From Anaeramoeba flamelloides (lineage: Eukaryota; Metamonada; Anaeramoebidae), in the NCBI GenBank assembly GCA_027625915.1, contig JANTQA010000032.1:15516001-15580000 (forward strand): DNA of 64,000 nt. Reading direction: 5' to 3'. The notes under the pieces are model-generated. The model worked only from the letters and a program-made list of their open reading frames with translations, did not search any database and was not told the origin of the DNA. The translations under genes were made by a program, and so were the position numbers. Positions within the stretch are counted from its first letter, which is position 1. Each line of letters begins with the position of its first letter. This document shows, piece by piece, positions 34,600 to 44,729 of the stretch.

Positions 34600-34926
34600 A
34601 TCTGAAATGGTATTTTTTTAAATCAGTTATTTGATATTCTAAATTTTCATTTTTTTGAATGGTTTTTTCAAGATCTTCAATTGTTTTGAAGAGCAATTGC
34701 TTCTGTTGTTGGTTTTGTTCAAATAAAATTTGTGAATTTTTGTGTAATTCTTTTAATTCCTGATTTAAATTTTTTATTTTTGTTTGTTAAATTATTGATC
34801 ATTTTTGATTGAGAATTTCTTTTATTAAAATTAAAATCATTTTCTGGTTCAGATTCAGATTCAGAATAAGAGCTATCGTTATCATGACCATCACTGCCAC
34901 CATCAAATTTATTGTGTTTATTAGTC
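34600..34926 (-). pseudogene. Short frame-shifted pieces of the giant coiled-coil gene
   Basis: Two pieces keep the coiled-coil character but in changing frames: about 34926-34775 (KFIKTNKHNKFDGGSDGHDN, then Ser/Glu repeats) and about 34774-34620 (NLNQELKELHKNSQILFEQN and onward). Shifts occur at A-runs near 34937, 34775, 34616 and 34600. Neither piece has its own start. They link the 34927-36048 segment with 33927-34592. Confidence 0.5.
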
Positions 34927-36048
34927 TTAATAAATTTTTTTCTTGTTTTTATTATTAGAAATTAGCTTAAATTTATTCATTACTGTTTCAAGTAAACTTA
35001 TTTGATTATATAATTCTTGATTTTCTTCCACAATTTGTTGTTTTGTTTTTTGACTGTGCTGTAAAAATTTAGAAGTATCATTCAATTCTTTTTTTGCCTT
35101 TTTTAATAAATCCATCCTTCGTTCATTTTTGTTTGTTAAATCATTATTTTTAATTGTTAATTGAGATATCTCAACATTTAAATTTTCAATTAAATTTTCA
35201 GATTCTTTTTGTTTGTTGATCATTTTTTTTAATTTTTTAATTAATTCTTGTTTTTCTTGAATTATTTTAATTTTTGATTTTTTTAATTCTTCATTGAAGA
35301 AATTATCTTTGTGGGTAACATTTTCTTTTCTATTTCTATTTATTCCTCCTTTTCTCTTTCTCTTCTCTTTTTCTTTTTCAATATCAATATCAATATTTTT
35401 TCTCTTTCTTTTATTATTCTGTTTTAATTCTCTTTGATTTTTATTTTTATTATGGGAATATTCATCTGATTCATCTGATTCTTCTGATTCTGTATATTTA
35501 TTTTTATTTTTTGATTTTCTTTTATTTGAGTGTTGATATTTAGGTTTGGAATTTATTTTTATTTCTTTTTCTTTTTCTTTTTTTTTTTTGGTTTGTTTTT
35601 CATTTCTCTTTCCTTTTATATATTTTAATTCTTCTTCCGATTCATCAGATTCATCTGTTTCTTTTCCTTTCCTTGATTTCCTTGATTTCTTTTTGCTTGA
35701 ATGTTGGTATTCTGGTTTAGAGTTTGTTGTTATTTCATTTTCTTTTCTTTTATTGAATTTTTTTAATTTTGTTTGTAACTCTTTGTTTTTCTTTTTTTCT
35801 AGATCAAGTAAATTTTGTAAATGTTTTGTTTCTTTGATAAAGTTATTTTCATTTTCAATTAGTTCTTCATTTTCATTTGAAATATTTTCGAAATGTCCCT
35901 TCATTTGGAAGGTGATATCATCGATTTCATTTTGTTTTTCAGAAAGTTCATCTCTTTCTTTAGAAACTTGGTCAACAATTTGATGTAAATTTTCGATTTC
36001 CTTTTCCAATTCTAAATTCTCTTCTTTTAAATTGTTAACATTTTCCAA
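34927..36048 (-). CDS. Open segment of the giant coiled-coil gene (373 codons)
   Basis: Coiled coil starting ENVNNLKEENLELEKEIEN, with a central basic/acidic region in which KPEYQHSSKKKSRKSRKGKE and KPKYQHSNKRKSKNKNK are two copies of one motif, each followed by a Ser/Glu cluster (ESDESE type). It ends in a second coiled coil. The coil continues upstream of its ATG in the same frame (ENQNNLQNILENVNNLKEE), so it is a continuation of the segment at 36027-36452 after a shift near 36080. Confidence 0.5.
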   Translation of the reverse strand: MENVNNLKEENLELEKEIENLHQIVDQVSKERDELSEKQNEIDDITFQMKGHFENISNENEELIENENNFIKETKHLQNLLDLEKKKNKELQTKLKKFNKRKENEITTNSKPEYQHSSKKKSRKSRKGKETDESDESEEELKYIKGKRNEKQTKKKKEKEKEIKINSKPKYQHSNKRKSKNKNKYTESEESDESDEYSHNKNKNQRELKQNNKRKRKNIDIDIEKEKEKRKRKGGINRNRKENVTHKDNFFNEELKKSKIKIIQEKQELIKKLKKMINKQKESENLIENLNVEISQLTIKNNDLTNKNERRMDLLKKAKKELNDTSKFLQHSQKTKQQIVEENQELYNQISLLETVMNKFKLISNNKNKKKIY

Positions 36049-36452
36049 AATATTTTGTAAATTATTTTGGTTTTCTTTTGATCATTTTCTAAAAGTTTAG
36101 TGTTTTTTGATTTCAATTTATTATTTTTTTCATTTAATTTTTCAATTTCATTTTTCATTGTTTCTAAAAGTCCAAATATTTTTTTTTGTTCGTTTTTGTA
36201 TTTATTGTTTTCTTCATTTAATTCATTTAGATTTTTTTCCAAATTATTTTTTTCATCTTTAATATTTTTTAATTCTTTATTTAATTGTTCAATAGTTTTT
36301 TCATTATTTGCAATTTCTGTTTTCATTTTTTCTAAAATTGTGATTGTTTGTTTTTGATTTTGAATATGTTTATCATTTTTTTTATTTAATTTCTGATTAT
36401 CAATTTTTATTTTTTCATTTGTTTCCATCAATTTATTTTTTTTTTCTTTCAA
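36027..36452 (-). CDS. Open segment of the giant coiled-coil gene (141 codons)
   Basis: Continuous coiled coil (KEKKNKLMETNEKIKIDNQK and onward). Upstream of its ATG the same frame reads KLNNKNKQLKEKKNKLM, which joins the end of the 1333-codon frame if one base is skipped in the A6 run at about 36477-36482. Its own last residues (IIYKIFWKMLTI) break the coil pattern, as expected after a frameshift. Confidence 0.5.
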   Translation of the reverse strand: MKEKKNKLMETNEKIKIDNQKLNKKNDKHIQNQKQTITILEKMKTEIANNEKTIEQLNKELKNIKDEKNNLEKNLNELNEENNKYKNEQKKIFGLLETMKNEIEKLNEKNNKLKSKNTKLLENDQKKTKIIYKIFWKMLTI

Positions 36453-36465
36453 TTGTTTGTTTTTG

Positions 36466-39400
36466 TTATTTAATTTTTTCCAAATTGTTTTTCATTTCTT
36501 CCAAGATTCTTATTGTTTTTTCTTGATTTGATTTTACAGTTTTATATTCCATTTCAAGATTTTTTTTATCTTTATCTAATCTTTCAATATTTTCTTTTAA
36601 TTTTTTTTCATTATTTTCTAAATTATCAATTTCCTTTTCAAATTGCTTATTTTTATTTTTTAAATTATCTTTTTCAATATTTATAATTGCAAGTTCCTTT
36701 TTTATTTCCATTTTTTCTTCTTTCGTTTTTAAATTATGTTTTTGTAATTCTAATAGATCATTCATTATTTTTGATTTATTTGTTATAAATTCTTCATTTT
36801 TTTCTTTTAGGTTTTCATTTTCTTTAATCAAATTATTTATTTTCTTTTTTGTTTTTATTTTATTTTCATTGAATTTTTCCATTTTTTCATTATTTTCTTC
36901 AATGGTTCTTTTAAATTCATTATTTTTCATAATCATTTGTAAATTTTGATTTTTTAAATTTTTGTTATTGTTTTCTAATTCAATTTTATTTTCTTTTAAA
37001 GTGTTGTTTTCTTTTTTATGTTTTTCCAATTTTTCCAGTGTTTTTTTTTGCTTTGTTTTAATTTCATTGTTATTTTGTGTTAATTGTTCATTATCCTTTG
37101 TTAAAGTTCCATTTCGTCTTTTTATAATTTGGTTATCTTTATTTAATTTTTCATTTTTTTCTTTAAATTCTAAAAGTGATTTTTTGTTATTATCTAATTG
37201 CTTTTCGATTTCTATATTACTATTTTTTAATTTCTCTTCATTTAATTTTAATTCATGGTTTTTTTTGAGCAATTGTTCTTTTTCTTTTAATGAACTTTGA
37301 TATTTGTTAAAAATGGTCTCCTTTTCTTTTTCAATATTGCTTCTTTTTTCTTTAATTTTTTTATTTTGTTCAATTAATTTTTTAATATTTTCCTTTGATC
37401 TTATATCTAATTTCTTTAATTTTGAGATTTCTTTTTTATTTGATTCAATTATTTTTCCATTTTCTTCTAATTTATTTTGGTTATTATTTAATTTCACATT
37501 TAATTCATTGATTTTATTGTTTTTTAATTCAATGTTTCTTTTTAATTCATTTTTTTCTTTGTTTATTGTCAAATTTTTATTTTTGATATTTTCATTGTTT
37601 TTTGTTAACACAATATTATGTTCTTTTAAAGTTTTATTTTCTTGTTTAATTTTCCTCATTTCTTCCATTGTCTTTTTTTGTTTTGATTTAATTTCATTAT
37701 TAGTCTTTGTTAATTGTTCATTATCCTTTGTTAAAGTTCCATTTCGTCTTTTTATAATTTGATTATCTTTATTTAATTTTTCATTTTTTTCCTTAAATTC
37801 TAAAATTGTTTTTTTATTATTCTCAATTTCCTTTTCTATTGTTGTTTTTTCTGTTACAATTAATTTTATATTTTGTAAATATTTTTTATTTTCATTTTTA
37901 ATTTCAAGATTAATTTTTTCTAAACTTTCTTTATTGGTATTTAATTTATTGATTTTTCTTTTGTTTTCAATTCCATTGTTTTTCAATTTTTTTATTTCTA
38001 TTTCATTTTCTTTGATTTTTATTTTATTTTTTTCATTTTCTTTTATTAAAGTTTGATTTTTATCTTTAATAATATTATTATTCTTGATAAGTATTTGATG
38101 GTTTTTTTCAATTTCAATTTTTAATTTTTTAATATTATTTATTTCACTGTTTTTTTTTGTTAAATCCTTAATAGCTTTTTCTTTCTCATTTTCAATTTTT
38201 TTATTTTTTTTCATTAAATTATCTTTTTCCTTATTAAAATTTATGATTTTTTCATTTAATGAATTATTTTCTTTTTGAATTTCTTGATTTTTCTTTGTCA
38301 AATTTGTTTCATTTTTTTTAATTTCTTCTTTTTCTTTAATTAATTTTTGATTTTTGATTTTCAATTTTTCAATATCTTCAGAAAATGTTTGGTTTTGTTT
38401 TTCAAATTTATCACTCTTTTCTTTCAAATCATTTAATTCCTTTTTATTTTTTTCTAAATCTTGGATTGCTTTTTCTTTATCATCTTCAATTTTTTTATTT
38501 TTTATTGTTAAATTGTCTTTTTCTTTTTTCAATATAATTAATTTATTAATTTGTGATTTTAAATCATTTTTATCATTTTTAGAATTGTTTAATTGTAATT
38601 CCATTTTTTCAATATTTTCTGTTAAAATTAATTTTTCTTTTTTTTCTTTATTATAATCTTCATTAATGTTTTTGTTTTTATTTTTAAGTTGTTCATTTTC
38701 TTTTTTTAGTTCATTATTTGATAATTTCTGATCTTCTTGTTTTTTGATAAGTTTATCAATCAAAATTTTAAATTTATTCGTTTGGTTATCTTTGTTAGTA
38801 AGTGTTTTTGTTAATTTTATATTTTCCTGTGTTAATTGCTCTGTTGATTCTTTATAGTTTTTTTCTTTCTCTTTAAATATATTTTCTTTATTTGCAATAA
38901 CTTTTTTTAAATTATTAATTTCTTTGTTTTTTTCTATTTGGTCCAATTTTAATTTCTCATTTTCTTTTATTAAACCATCATTATTATTCTTCACATTTAC
39001 ATTATTTTCTGCTTTTTGTTGATATTCGATATTTTCAAAATCAAGTCTTTCAATTTTTAATTTATATTCATCAATCTGATCTTCTTTTTCTTGTAATTGT
39101 TCAATGTTTCTTTTGTTTTCTGTTTTTAATTCAGTAATTTGTTCATTTTTTTTTTCAATTTCCTTTGTTAATTTCTTAATAAAAATTCCCATTTTTTCAG
39201 TTTTTTCAATATGCGATCCCTTATCAATTTTGGAAATATCATTTTTAAGTTTTTTATTTAATTCAACAAGCTTTTTGTTGTTACTTTTCTCAGTTTGATA
39301 TTTGTTAAATAATTCTTCGAATTTTTTTTTTAATTCGGCTGTTGATTTTAAATATCTTTCAATTTTTTCATTCAATTCTTTATTTTCTTTTTTGATCTCA

Positions 39401-40467
39401 ATACTGCTTTGCTTTTCTGATTCAAGTTGTGTTTGAAGATGTAATATTTCATCTCTATTGTTAATTTCTGAATTTTTTAATTGTTCATTTTCTTGTTTGA
39501 TCATTTTTTTATCATTTAAAAGCTTTTGTTTGTTATTTTCTAATTTTTTATTTTCTTTTTTAAAATTAACTAGTTGTTCTTTGATTTCTTCCAGGTTTTC
39601 TTTTGTTTCTCCAATGTTGTTATTATTGTCTGTTTTATTTTCCTGTAATTCATTTGATTTTTTCATTAAATTCTCGTTTTCTTTCATTAAATTCTGGTTT
39701 TGTTCTTTTAATTTTTCATTTTCTTTTGAAATTTCTCCATTATTTTTCTTTTGGTTTTCTTGTAATTCGTTTAATTTTTTAATAATTATCTTGTTTTTTT
39801 CGGTTAAGTGTTGGTTTTTTGTTTTTAATTTTTCTTTTTCGTTTTCTTTTTCTTCATTATCATTAATTAAGTGTTGGTTTTGTTCTTTGAGTTTTTTATT
39901 TTCTTTCTCTTTATCTTCTTTTTCTTTTTTCATTTTTTGAATAATATTAATTTTTTCTTTTTGACTCAAATGTAATTCTTTATTGATTTTTTCTAATTCT
40001 TTATTTGCTTTGTTTAAATTTTCTTTTTCTTCATTATATTCTTGATTAACTTTGTCTAAAATTTTGTTTTTATTATTTAATTCGGTGTTTGTTTTATTTA
40101 ATTCGTTAAGTGTATTCTTTAACTGTTCATTATCTCCATTTAATTCTTTATTTACTTTATCTAAAATTTTGTTTTTATTATTCATGTTGTTACTTTTATT
40201 TAACAAAATTAAATTTTCTTTTTCAATATCTTCTTGTTTGTGTATAATTTTTTTATAATCTTCATGTTGTTTTTGAAGATTTTCAATTAATTGTCTATTC
40301 ACTTTTCTCATTCGAATTATTTCCTGGTTTGTATCAATTGAAGTTTTTTTATCAGTTTCATTTGGGTTTTTTTTTTGTGAAAGTGGCTGGTTTTTATTTT
40401 TTAATTCCTTTTCAAGTGTTAAATTATATTTTTTATATAATTCATTTAATAATTGATAGCTTTTCAT
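36466..40467 (-). CDS. Giant coiled-coil protein, 1333-codon intact 5' part
   Basis: Almost pure heptad-repeat coiled coil, very rich in Lys, Asn, Glu, Leu and Ile, starting MKSYQLLNELYKKYNLTLEK at a good ATG. No globular domain, transmembrane segment or motor is visible, so it is an extended filamentous protein of the kind often annotated as viral A-type inclusion-like or myosin-tail-like; those names reflect composition only. Internal repeats are clear: LEFKEKNEKLNKDNQIIKRR with NGTLTKDNEQLT occurs twice (coded around 37080-37170 and 37690-37790). The frame stays open for 4 kb despite dozens of A-runs, then stops at 36466 and continues in other frames to 33927. A role in cytoskeleton or vesicle tethering is possible but is inference. 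Confidence 0.8.
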   Translation of the reverse strand: MKSYQLLNELYKKYNLTLEKELKNKNQPLSQKKNPNETDKKTSIDTNQEIIRMRKVNRQLIENLQKQHEDYKKIIHKQEDIEKENLILLNKSNNMNNKNKILDKVNKELNGDNEQLKNTLNELNKTNTELNNKNKILDKVNQEYNEEKENLNKANKELEKINKELHLSQKEKINIIQKMKKEKEDKEKENKKLKEQNQHLINDNEEKENEKEKLKTKNQHLTEKNKIIIKKLNELQENQKKNNGEISKENEKLKEQNQNLMKENENLMKKSNELQENKTDNNNNIGETKENLEEIKEQLVNFKKENKKLENNKQKLLNDKKMIKQENEQLKNSEINNRDEILHLQTQLESEKQSSIEIKKENKELNEKIERYLKSTAELKKKFEELFNKYQTEKSNNKKLVELNKKLKNDISKIDKGSHIEKTEKMGIFIKKLTKEIEKKNEQITELKTENKRNIEQLQEKEDQIDEYKLKIERLDFENIEYQQKAENNVNVKNNNDGLIKENEKLKLDQIEKNKEINNLKKVIANKENIFKEKEKNYKESTEQLTQENIKLTKTLTNKDNQTNKFKILIDKLIKKQEDQKLSNNELKKENEQLKNKNKNINEDYNKEKKEKLILTENIEKMELQLNNSKNDKNDLKSQINKLIILKKEKDNLTIKNKKIEDDKEKAIQDLEKNKKELNDLKEKSDKFEKQNQTFSEDIEKLKIKNQKLIKEKEEIKKNETNLTKKNQEIQKENNSLNEKIINFNKEKDNLMKKNKKIENEKEKAIKDLTKKNSEINNIKKLKIEIEKNHQILIKNNNIIKDKNQTLIKENEKNKIKIKENEIEIKKLKNNGIENKRKINKLNTNKESLEKINLEIKNENKKYLQNIKLIVTEKTTIEKEIENNKKTILEFKEKNEKLNKDNQIIKRRNGTLTKDNEQLTKTNNEIKSKQKKTMEEMRKIKQENKTLKEHNIVLTKNNENIKNKNLTINKEKNELKRNIELKNNKINELNVKLNNNQNKLEENGKIIESNKKEISKLKKLDIRSKENIKKLIEQNKKIKEKRSNIEKEKETIFNKYQSSLKEKEQLLKKNHELKLNEEKLKNSNIEIEKQLDNNKKSLLEFKEKNEKLNKDNQIIKRRNGTLTKDNEQLTQNNNEIKTKQKKTLEKLEKHKKENNTLKENKIELENNNKNLKNQNLQMIMKNNEFKRTIEENNEKMEKFNENKIKTKKKINNLIKENENLKEKNEEFITNKSKIMNDLLELQKHNLKTKEEKMEIKKELAIINIEKDNLKNKNKQFEKEIDNLENNEKKLKENIERLDKDKKNLEMEYKTVKSNQEKTIRILEEMKNNLEKIK

Positions 40468-42822
40468 TGTTGGTTTTGATGTGGAGATTTTTTCCTATTA
40501 TTTATTTTTTTGTTTTGTGTTTTTTTTGTGGGTTTGTTTTTTTTATTTGTTGTGTTTGGTATATGTTGGTTGGTTGGTTGTTTTTTAATTTATGAATTAT
40601 GAATCCAATTTGAAATTAATTTATAATAGTTTTAAAAATGTATTAAAAATTTGAGATTATATAATTATAGACTAAATAACGGATGTTGGGATGCATGTGC
40701 CCCACTTGGTTTTTTAAGATATCATTATTAAATTAAATTTTCAAAATTATAGCATAATCAATGAATTTTGGTTAATTCTTGATATGGTATTTAATATTTG
40801 AATCTTTACATTTTGTAATTTTTTTTTTTTTTCATGTTTTAAGGTTGGGTGCACCTAATGAATTCATAATATACAACTCCAATGTTGCACTTTTGTTTTG
40901 GTTTAAGTGATTAGAATCTTGTATTGAGGGATTATTAGTAAAAAAAAAATATGAAGCAATATATATTCTTTTAAATATTTAATTATAAATTCATATTTAA
41001 ATTGTTGATTACATCCGTTTCTCAATTCGACTTAGATTTATAAAAAATATCAATTAATTTTATTTTTTCATAATTTCAAATCATATTGGTTGATAACTTT
41101 TAAAATAATATTGGGGTAGTAAATAGAAATAACTCAATTGTTGAACCTTTTTTTTTTTTTTTTTTGCAATTTCTTTTAATTGAGTCCTGTACAGTGGCTG
41201 TAGTGGTAAATATTGTGTTCAATGGTGTGATGTTTTATACAGCTATTTGGTCTATACCATATTAAAAAAGAAAAGCCAACAGGTATTCTTAAAAAAAATC
41301 AATTTTTTTTTATTTTTATTATTGAAAAAGTGTAAAAAATAAAAAAAATTTTTTTTGAAAAGAATGAAAGAGTTTCTTTGAAATACTCATCATTATTTTC
41401 AAAAAAATCTTTTTATAAAGTTCTAATTGGTGGTGCAATTTTCTTTTTTTTTTTGAAAAATGTTTAAAAAACAAAAATCAACTGGAAAATTAAAAAAAAA
41501 ATCAGTTTTGTTAAATTAAAACAATAAGTGTTATTTGAGAATTCAAAGAAATTGATGATAAATTTGAAAAAAATTATTTATTGTTAAAATAGGCTATTTT
41601 CTAATAATTTTTTTCCCAGTAATAATTTGAGAAATGTTATTCCAAAATTTTTAACTCTTTTTATTTTATTTTTTGGATCAAATTTATTTAAAAAAATTAA
41701 ATTACAATATGATCAAAAAGGATAAGTAAATTCAAGATAAATTTTATTGTCTTATTTGAAAAATATGATTAAAGCAATATTTATTTATTAAAAAATAGTG
41801 TTTTTTTTTTTTTTTTTATTTTTAAATGGGTTGAAAATTATTGATAAAGAGTTTACTTTTTAAATCTACTGTTCAATAAAAAAATAAACCTGAAAAAATT
41901 CCATTTAATATTTAAAAAGATAAATTGATTAGATCATGTTTCGAAAAGTAATCCTCTTGCCGAAATTAGAAGTTTGTTGTTTGGTTTTTGTCGATTTATT
42001 GTTCATAAAACAAAAATACAGTAGTAAAAAATTATGTTTTTTTTTTTTGAGAATATGAAATTTTTATCCGAATTATTTTTTCTTTAACAGTAATGTAAAT
42101 TCTTTCAAACAAAGAACATTTTTTTTAGAAAAATTGTTGCTACTAAATTTGAAAAAAATCCAAATGGAATATTGAAGGAACTCGAGAAACATGATTTTAT
42201 TCAGATAAATTATATAATTTCACTAAACCCAATTATTGAGCATAGATCTTTTATTATCTAATAACAAATAATGTTAATTATAAGTGTATATATTAAAAAG
42301 TTACAAATTTGAATTTTTTATAATGGTCTAATTGTAATCAAAAACAAAGCAATTATACTGATATTTTCAGAATAAATGAGGGGAAATTTTCACTTCATTT
42401 TCCAATATTTTCTTTTTCTAAGTAATGAAGGTTTTCCTAGAATATAGATTTTAGTTTGTGTTCTCTATTTATTTGATTGGTTATTTTTTTTTTTTTTTTT
42501 GTGATATTTTGGTTTCTATATATTGGATGAACCAAGAACCCTAAAGGAAACCCAGGTTTCAGAATTGAAAAAATAATAATCAACTAAAAATTTATCGCAT
42601 TTAAATTTCAAATACCAGTCTGAAATCAAAGTATTTTAGTTTTGAGATCTATTCCAAAATTTAGAAAAAAAGTGAAAATATTTTCCTTTATTACCGCTTG
42701 TGATTTTAACGACAATTGGAAAATAGTGTTGAACCAAAAAAAAATGAATTTTGACTATTTTTTTTGGTTTAAAAAGGCAAGTCCCTGAAGGTACTATTTA
42801 ATTATCTATAATATACAAGATT
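40468..42822. other. 2.4-kb interval without a recognisable gene
   Basis: Intergenic region upstream of the giant coiled-coil gene and downstream of the acidic repeat gene, both on the minus strand. AT-rich with several long T runs (41150-41165, 41802-41818, 42486-42500). Nothing coding or repeated is recognised. A GC-richer spot at 40690-40712 (GGATGCATGTGCCCCACTTG) has no assigned role. Confidence 0.5.
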
Positions 42823-44097
42823 TTAAAATTTAAAATTTACCATTTTTTTAATCATTGCTTTATATTTGTTTAACTCTTCTTGATTTTTTTGACGGGATTG
42901 TGGTGTGTGTTTTGTTTTTCTTGGTGTATTTTTTTGTTGTTTATTATTAATAGTGTTGTTAGATTTTTCTTCTGTTTGTTTTGTTTGGGTTTTTTCTTTT
43001 TCAATTTTGGATTCTTGTTTTTTTGTTTGTGGTTGTGTTTGTGTTTGTGGTTGTGGTTGTGTTTCATTTTTTTGGATTTCCTTTGTTTTGTTTTGTTCTT
43101 CATTATCAGAAGACGGAGAAAGTTCTTTTTCTTCTATTTCTTCACTTTCAGAACTTGTTGTTTCTTTTTCTTTTTCTTTATCTTTGTCCTTTTCTTTTAC
43201 TTCTTTTTCTTTATCTTCATAATTATTGCTTGACGACGAAAGTTCTTTTTCTTCTATTTCTTCAAATTCAGAACTTGTTGTTTCTTCTTTTTCTTTATCC
43301 TTATCTTTTATTTCTTTATCTTCATTTTCAGAATTATCACTTGGTGACAAAAGTTCTTTTTCTTTTATTTCTTCACTTTCAGAACTTGTTGTTTCTTCTT
43401 TTTCTTTTTCTTTTATTTCTTTTTCTTCTTCAGAGTTTGTGACAGAAAGTTCATATTCTTTCATTTCTTCAGATTCAGAGCTTGCTGATTCTTTTTCAAT
43501 TTCCTTTTCATTTTCTTGTTTTTCTTTATCTTTTTCAATCTCATCTTCTTTTTCTTTTATTTCTTTTTTTTTCTCTTCAAAATCATCAGAAGATGTAGAA
43601 AGTTCATTTTCTTCTATTTCTTCAATTTCAGAGCTTGTTGTTTCTTTTTCACTTTCTTCTTTATTTGATTTCTCTTTTTCTTTTTCAAAATCATCAGAAC
43701 TTGTGGAAAGTTCGTATTCTTCAATTTCCTGTTCATCACTATCCTCGTCTTCTTCCTCGTTTTCATTTTTTTCTTCATCTCGTTCATCAGAGATGAGCAT
43801 TTTATTTTCTTTGGTTTTGTTTGGTTGATTTTCAAAATCAGAAGATGAATATGTGAGCTCTTCTTCTTTAATCTCGTCATTCGAATCTGATCCACTCAAA
43901 GAATCGGGATTGTATTCTTTTTTGTTCTCGTTGTTGCTCAAGGAATTGAGTTCGCTGGACAGTTCTTTCTCAGAAAGCTCGGATAAACTTTCAGAGCCAT
44001 TCGAAGAAATTTCTTGTTCTTGTTCATAATTGTCTGAACCAACAGACTCAGATTCCTCCAATTCTTTTTCACTTTCAAGGTCTTCACTTAAACTCAT
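42823..44097 (-). CDS. Acidic Ser/Glu-rich repeat protein, 424 aa
   Basis: Starts MSLSEDLESEKELEESESVG. Residues about 130-330 consist of seven or so imperfect repeats of 30-40 residues built on the pattern ETTSSESEEIEEKELS.SSDN followed by a Lys/Glu linker (DKEKEKE). The SSESEE and SSDD patterns are ideal acidic sites for casein kinase 2. The C-terminal 90 residues switch to a basic Gln/Thr/Asn-rich tail (QPQPQTQTQPQ, then TPRKTKHTPQSRQ) ending in KAMIKKMVNFKF. No folded domain is visible. It is likely an intrinsically disordered, highly charged protein; function unknown. The open frames on the opposite strand in this stretch are shadows of the low-complexity sequence. Confidence 0.75.
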   Translation of the reverse strand: MSLSEDLESEKELEESESVGSDNYEQEQEISSNGSESLSELSEKELSSELNSLSNNENKKEYNPDSLSGSDSNDEIKEEELTYSSSDFENQPNKTKENKMLISDERDEEKNENEEEDEDSDEQEIEEYELSTSSDDFEKEKEKSNKEESEKETTSSEIEEIEENELSTSSDDFEEKKKEIKEKEDEIEKDKEKQENEKEIEKESASSESEEMKEYELSVTNSEEEKEIKEKEKEETTSSESEEIKEKELLSPSDNSENEDKEIKDKDKEKEETTSSEFEEIEEKELSSSSNNYEDKEKEVKEKDKDKEKEKETTSSESEEIEEKELSPSSDNEEQNKTKEIQKNETQPQPQTQTQPQTKKQESKIEKEKTQTKQTEEKSNNTINNKQQKNTPRKTKHTPQSRQKNQEELNKYKAMIKKMVNFKF

Positions 44098-44729
44098 TTC
44101 TTTTTTTTTTTCTTTCTTTTTTTAAAATATTAAATTGGTGAAAGAAGATAAAAAGAAATTTCTCCAAAAAATGAAATTTTCACTGACCATTAAAAATTTG
44201 GTAACTTGAAAATAGGTTCTCAAGAATTTATTTAACAAAACCTTTCTCATCTTTCCTTCATTCTTTTTGTTTGTAAACATTTAATTTTTATTTTTAATTT
44301 GTGGAGTGTGTTGTCTTTTTAAAATTGAAAAACGTGATTAATTATCTAAAAACAAATTAAAATAATTCTTCTTCTTGAAAAAATTATTCTCTTTGAAATT
44401 GATCATTAATTTCGAAAGAAAAAATAATTTTGTTTTCATGAACAAGCCTTCAACATTTTAACGTATTTGAAAATTTCTTTAACTTCAACACTGAGAGTTC
44501 CATAATTTCCAAAATTGATTATCATTATTTGTAAACAGTTATTGATTTTTAATTTTAGTAAAAAGTTATTAACTAATTATCTCATAAGACTAAAAAGAAA
44601 AAAATTTCAACAGGAAATCAAAGAACGAAACCAAAAGGACTTTAGTTCTATTAAATAGGGTTGACTAAAACAAATGGTTTTCATTTTTTTCCTTTTTCTT
44701 AATTGGTTAACTATTTTTTTTTTTATAAG
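44098..44729. promoter_or_regulatory. Divergent intergenic region between the acidic repeat gene and the SFR1-like gene
   Basis: 632 bases separate the two starts, which point away from each other, so promoters for both genes must lie here or overlap their 5' ends. The sequence is AT-rich with a purine/pyrimidine-biased tract next to each start (44101-44124 and 44687-44723). No clear TATA box or other motif can be assigned. Confidence 0.3.

Noticed and set aside
36962-40258. Plus-strand open frames antisense to the giant coiled-coil gene
   Set aside because: They are Phe/Ser/Leu-rich mirror translations of A-rich coiled-coil codons with no motifs. The minus strand explains the sequence.
36466-40467. 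Myosin heavy chain or a named golgin
   Set aside because: There is no motor head, GRIP, FERM or other globular domain. Similarity would rest on coiled-coil composition alone.
42880-43828. Several open frames overlapping the acidic repeat gene on both strands
   Set aside because: Low-complexity GAA/TCA repeats stay open in many frames. Only the minus frame with MSLSEDLE has a sensible start and protein-like C-terminus.
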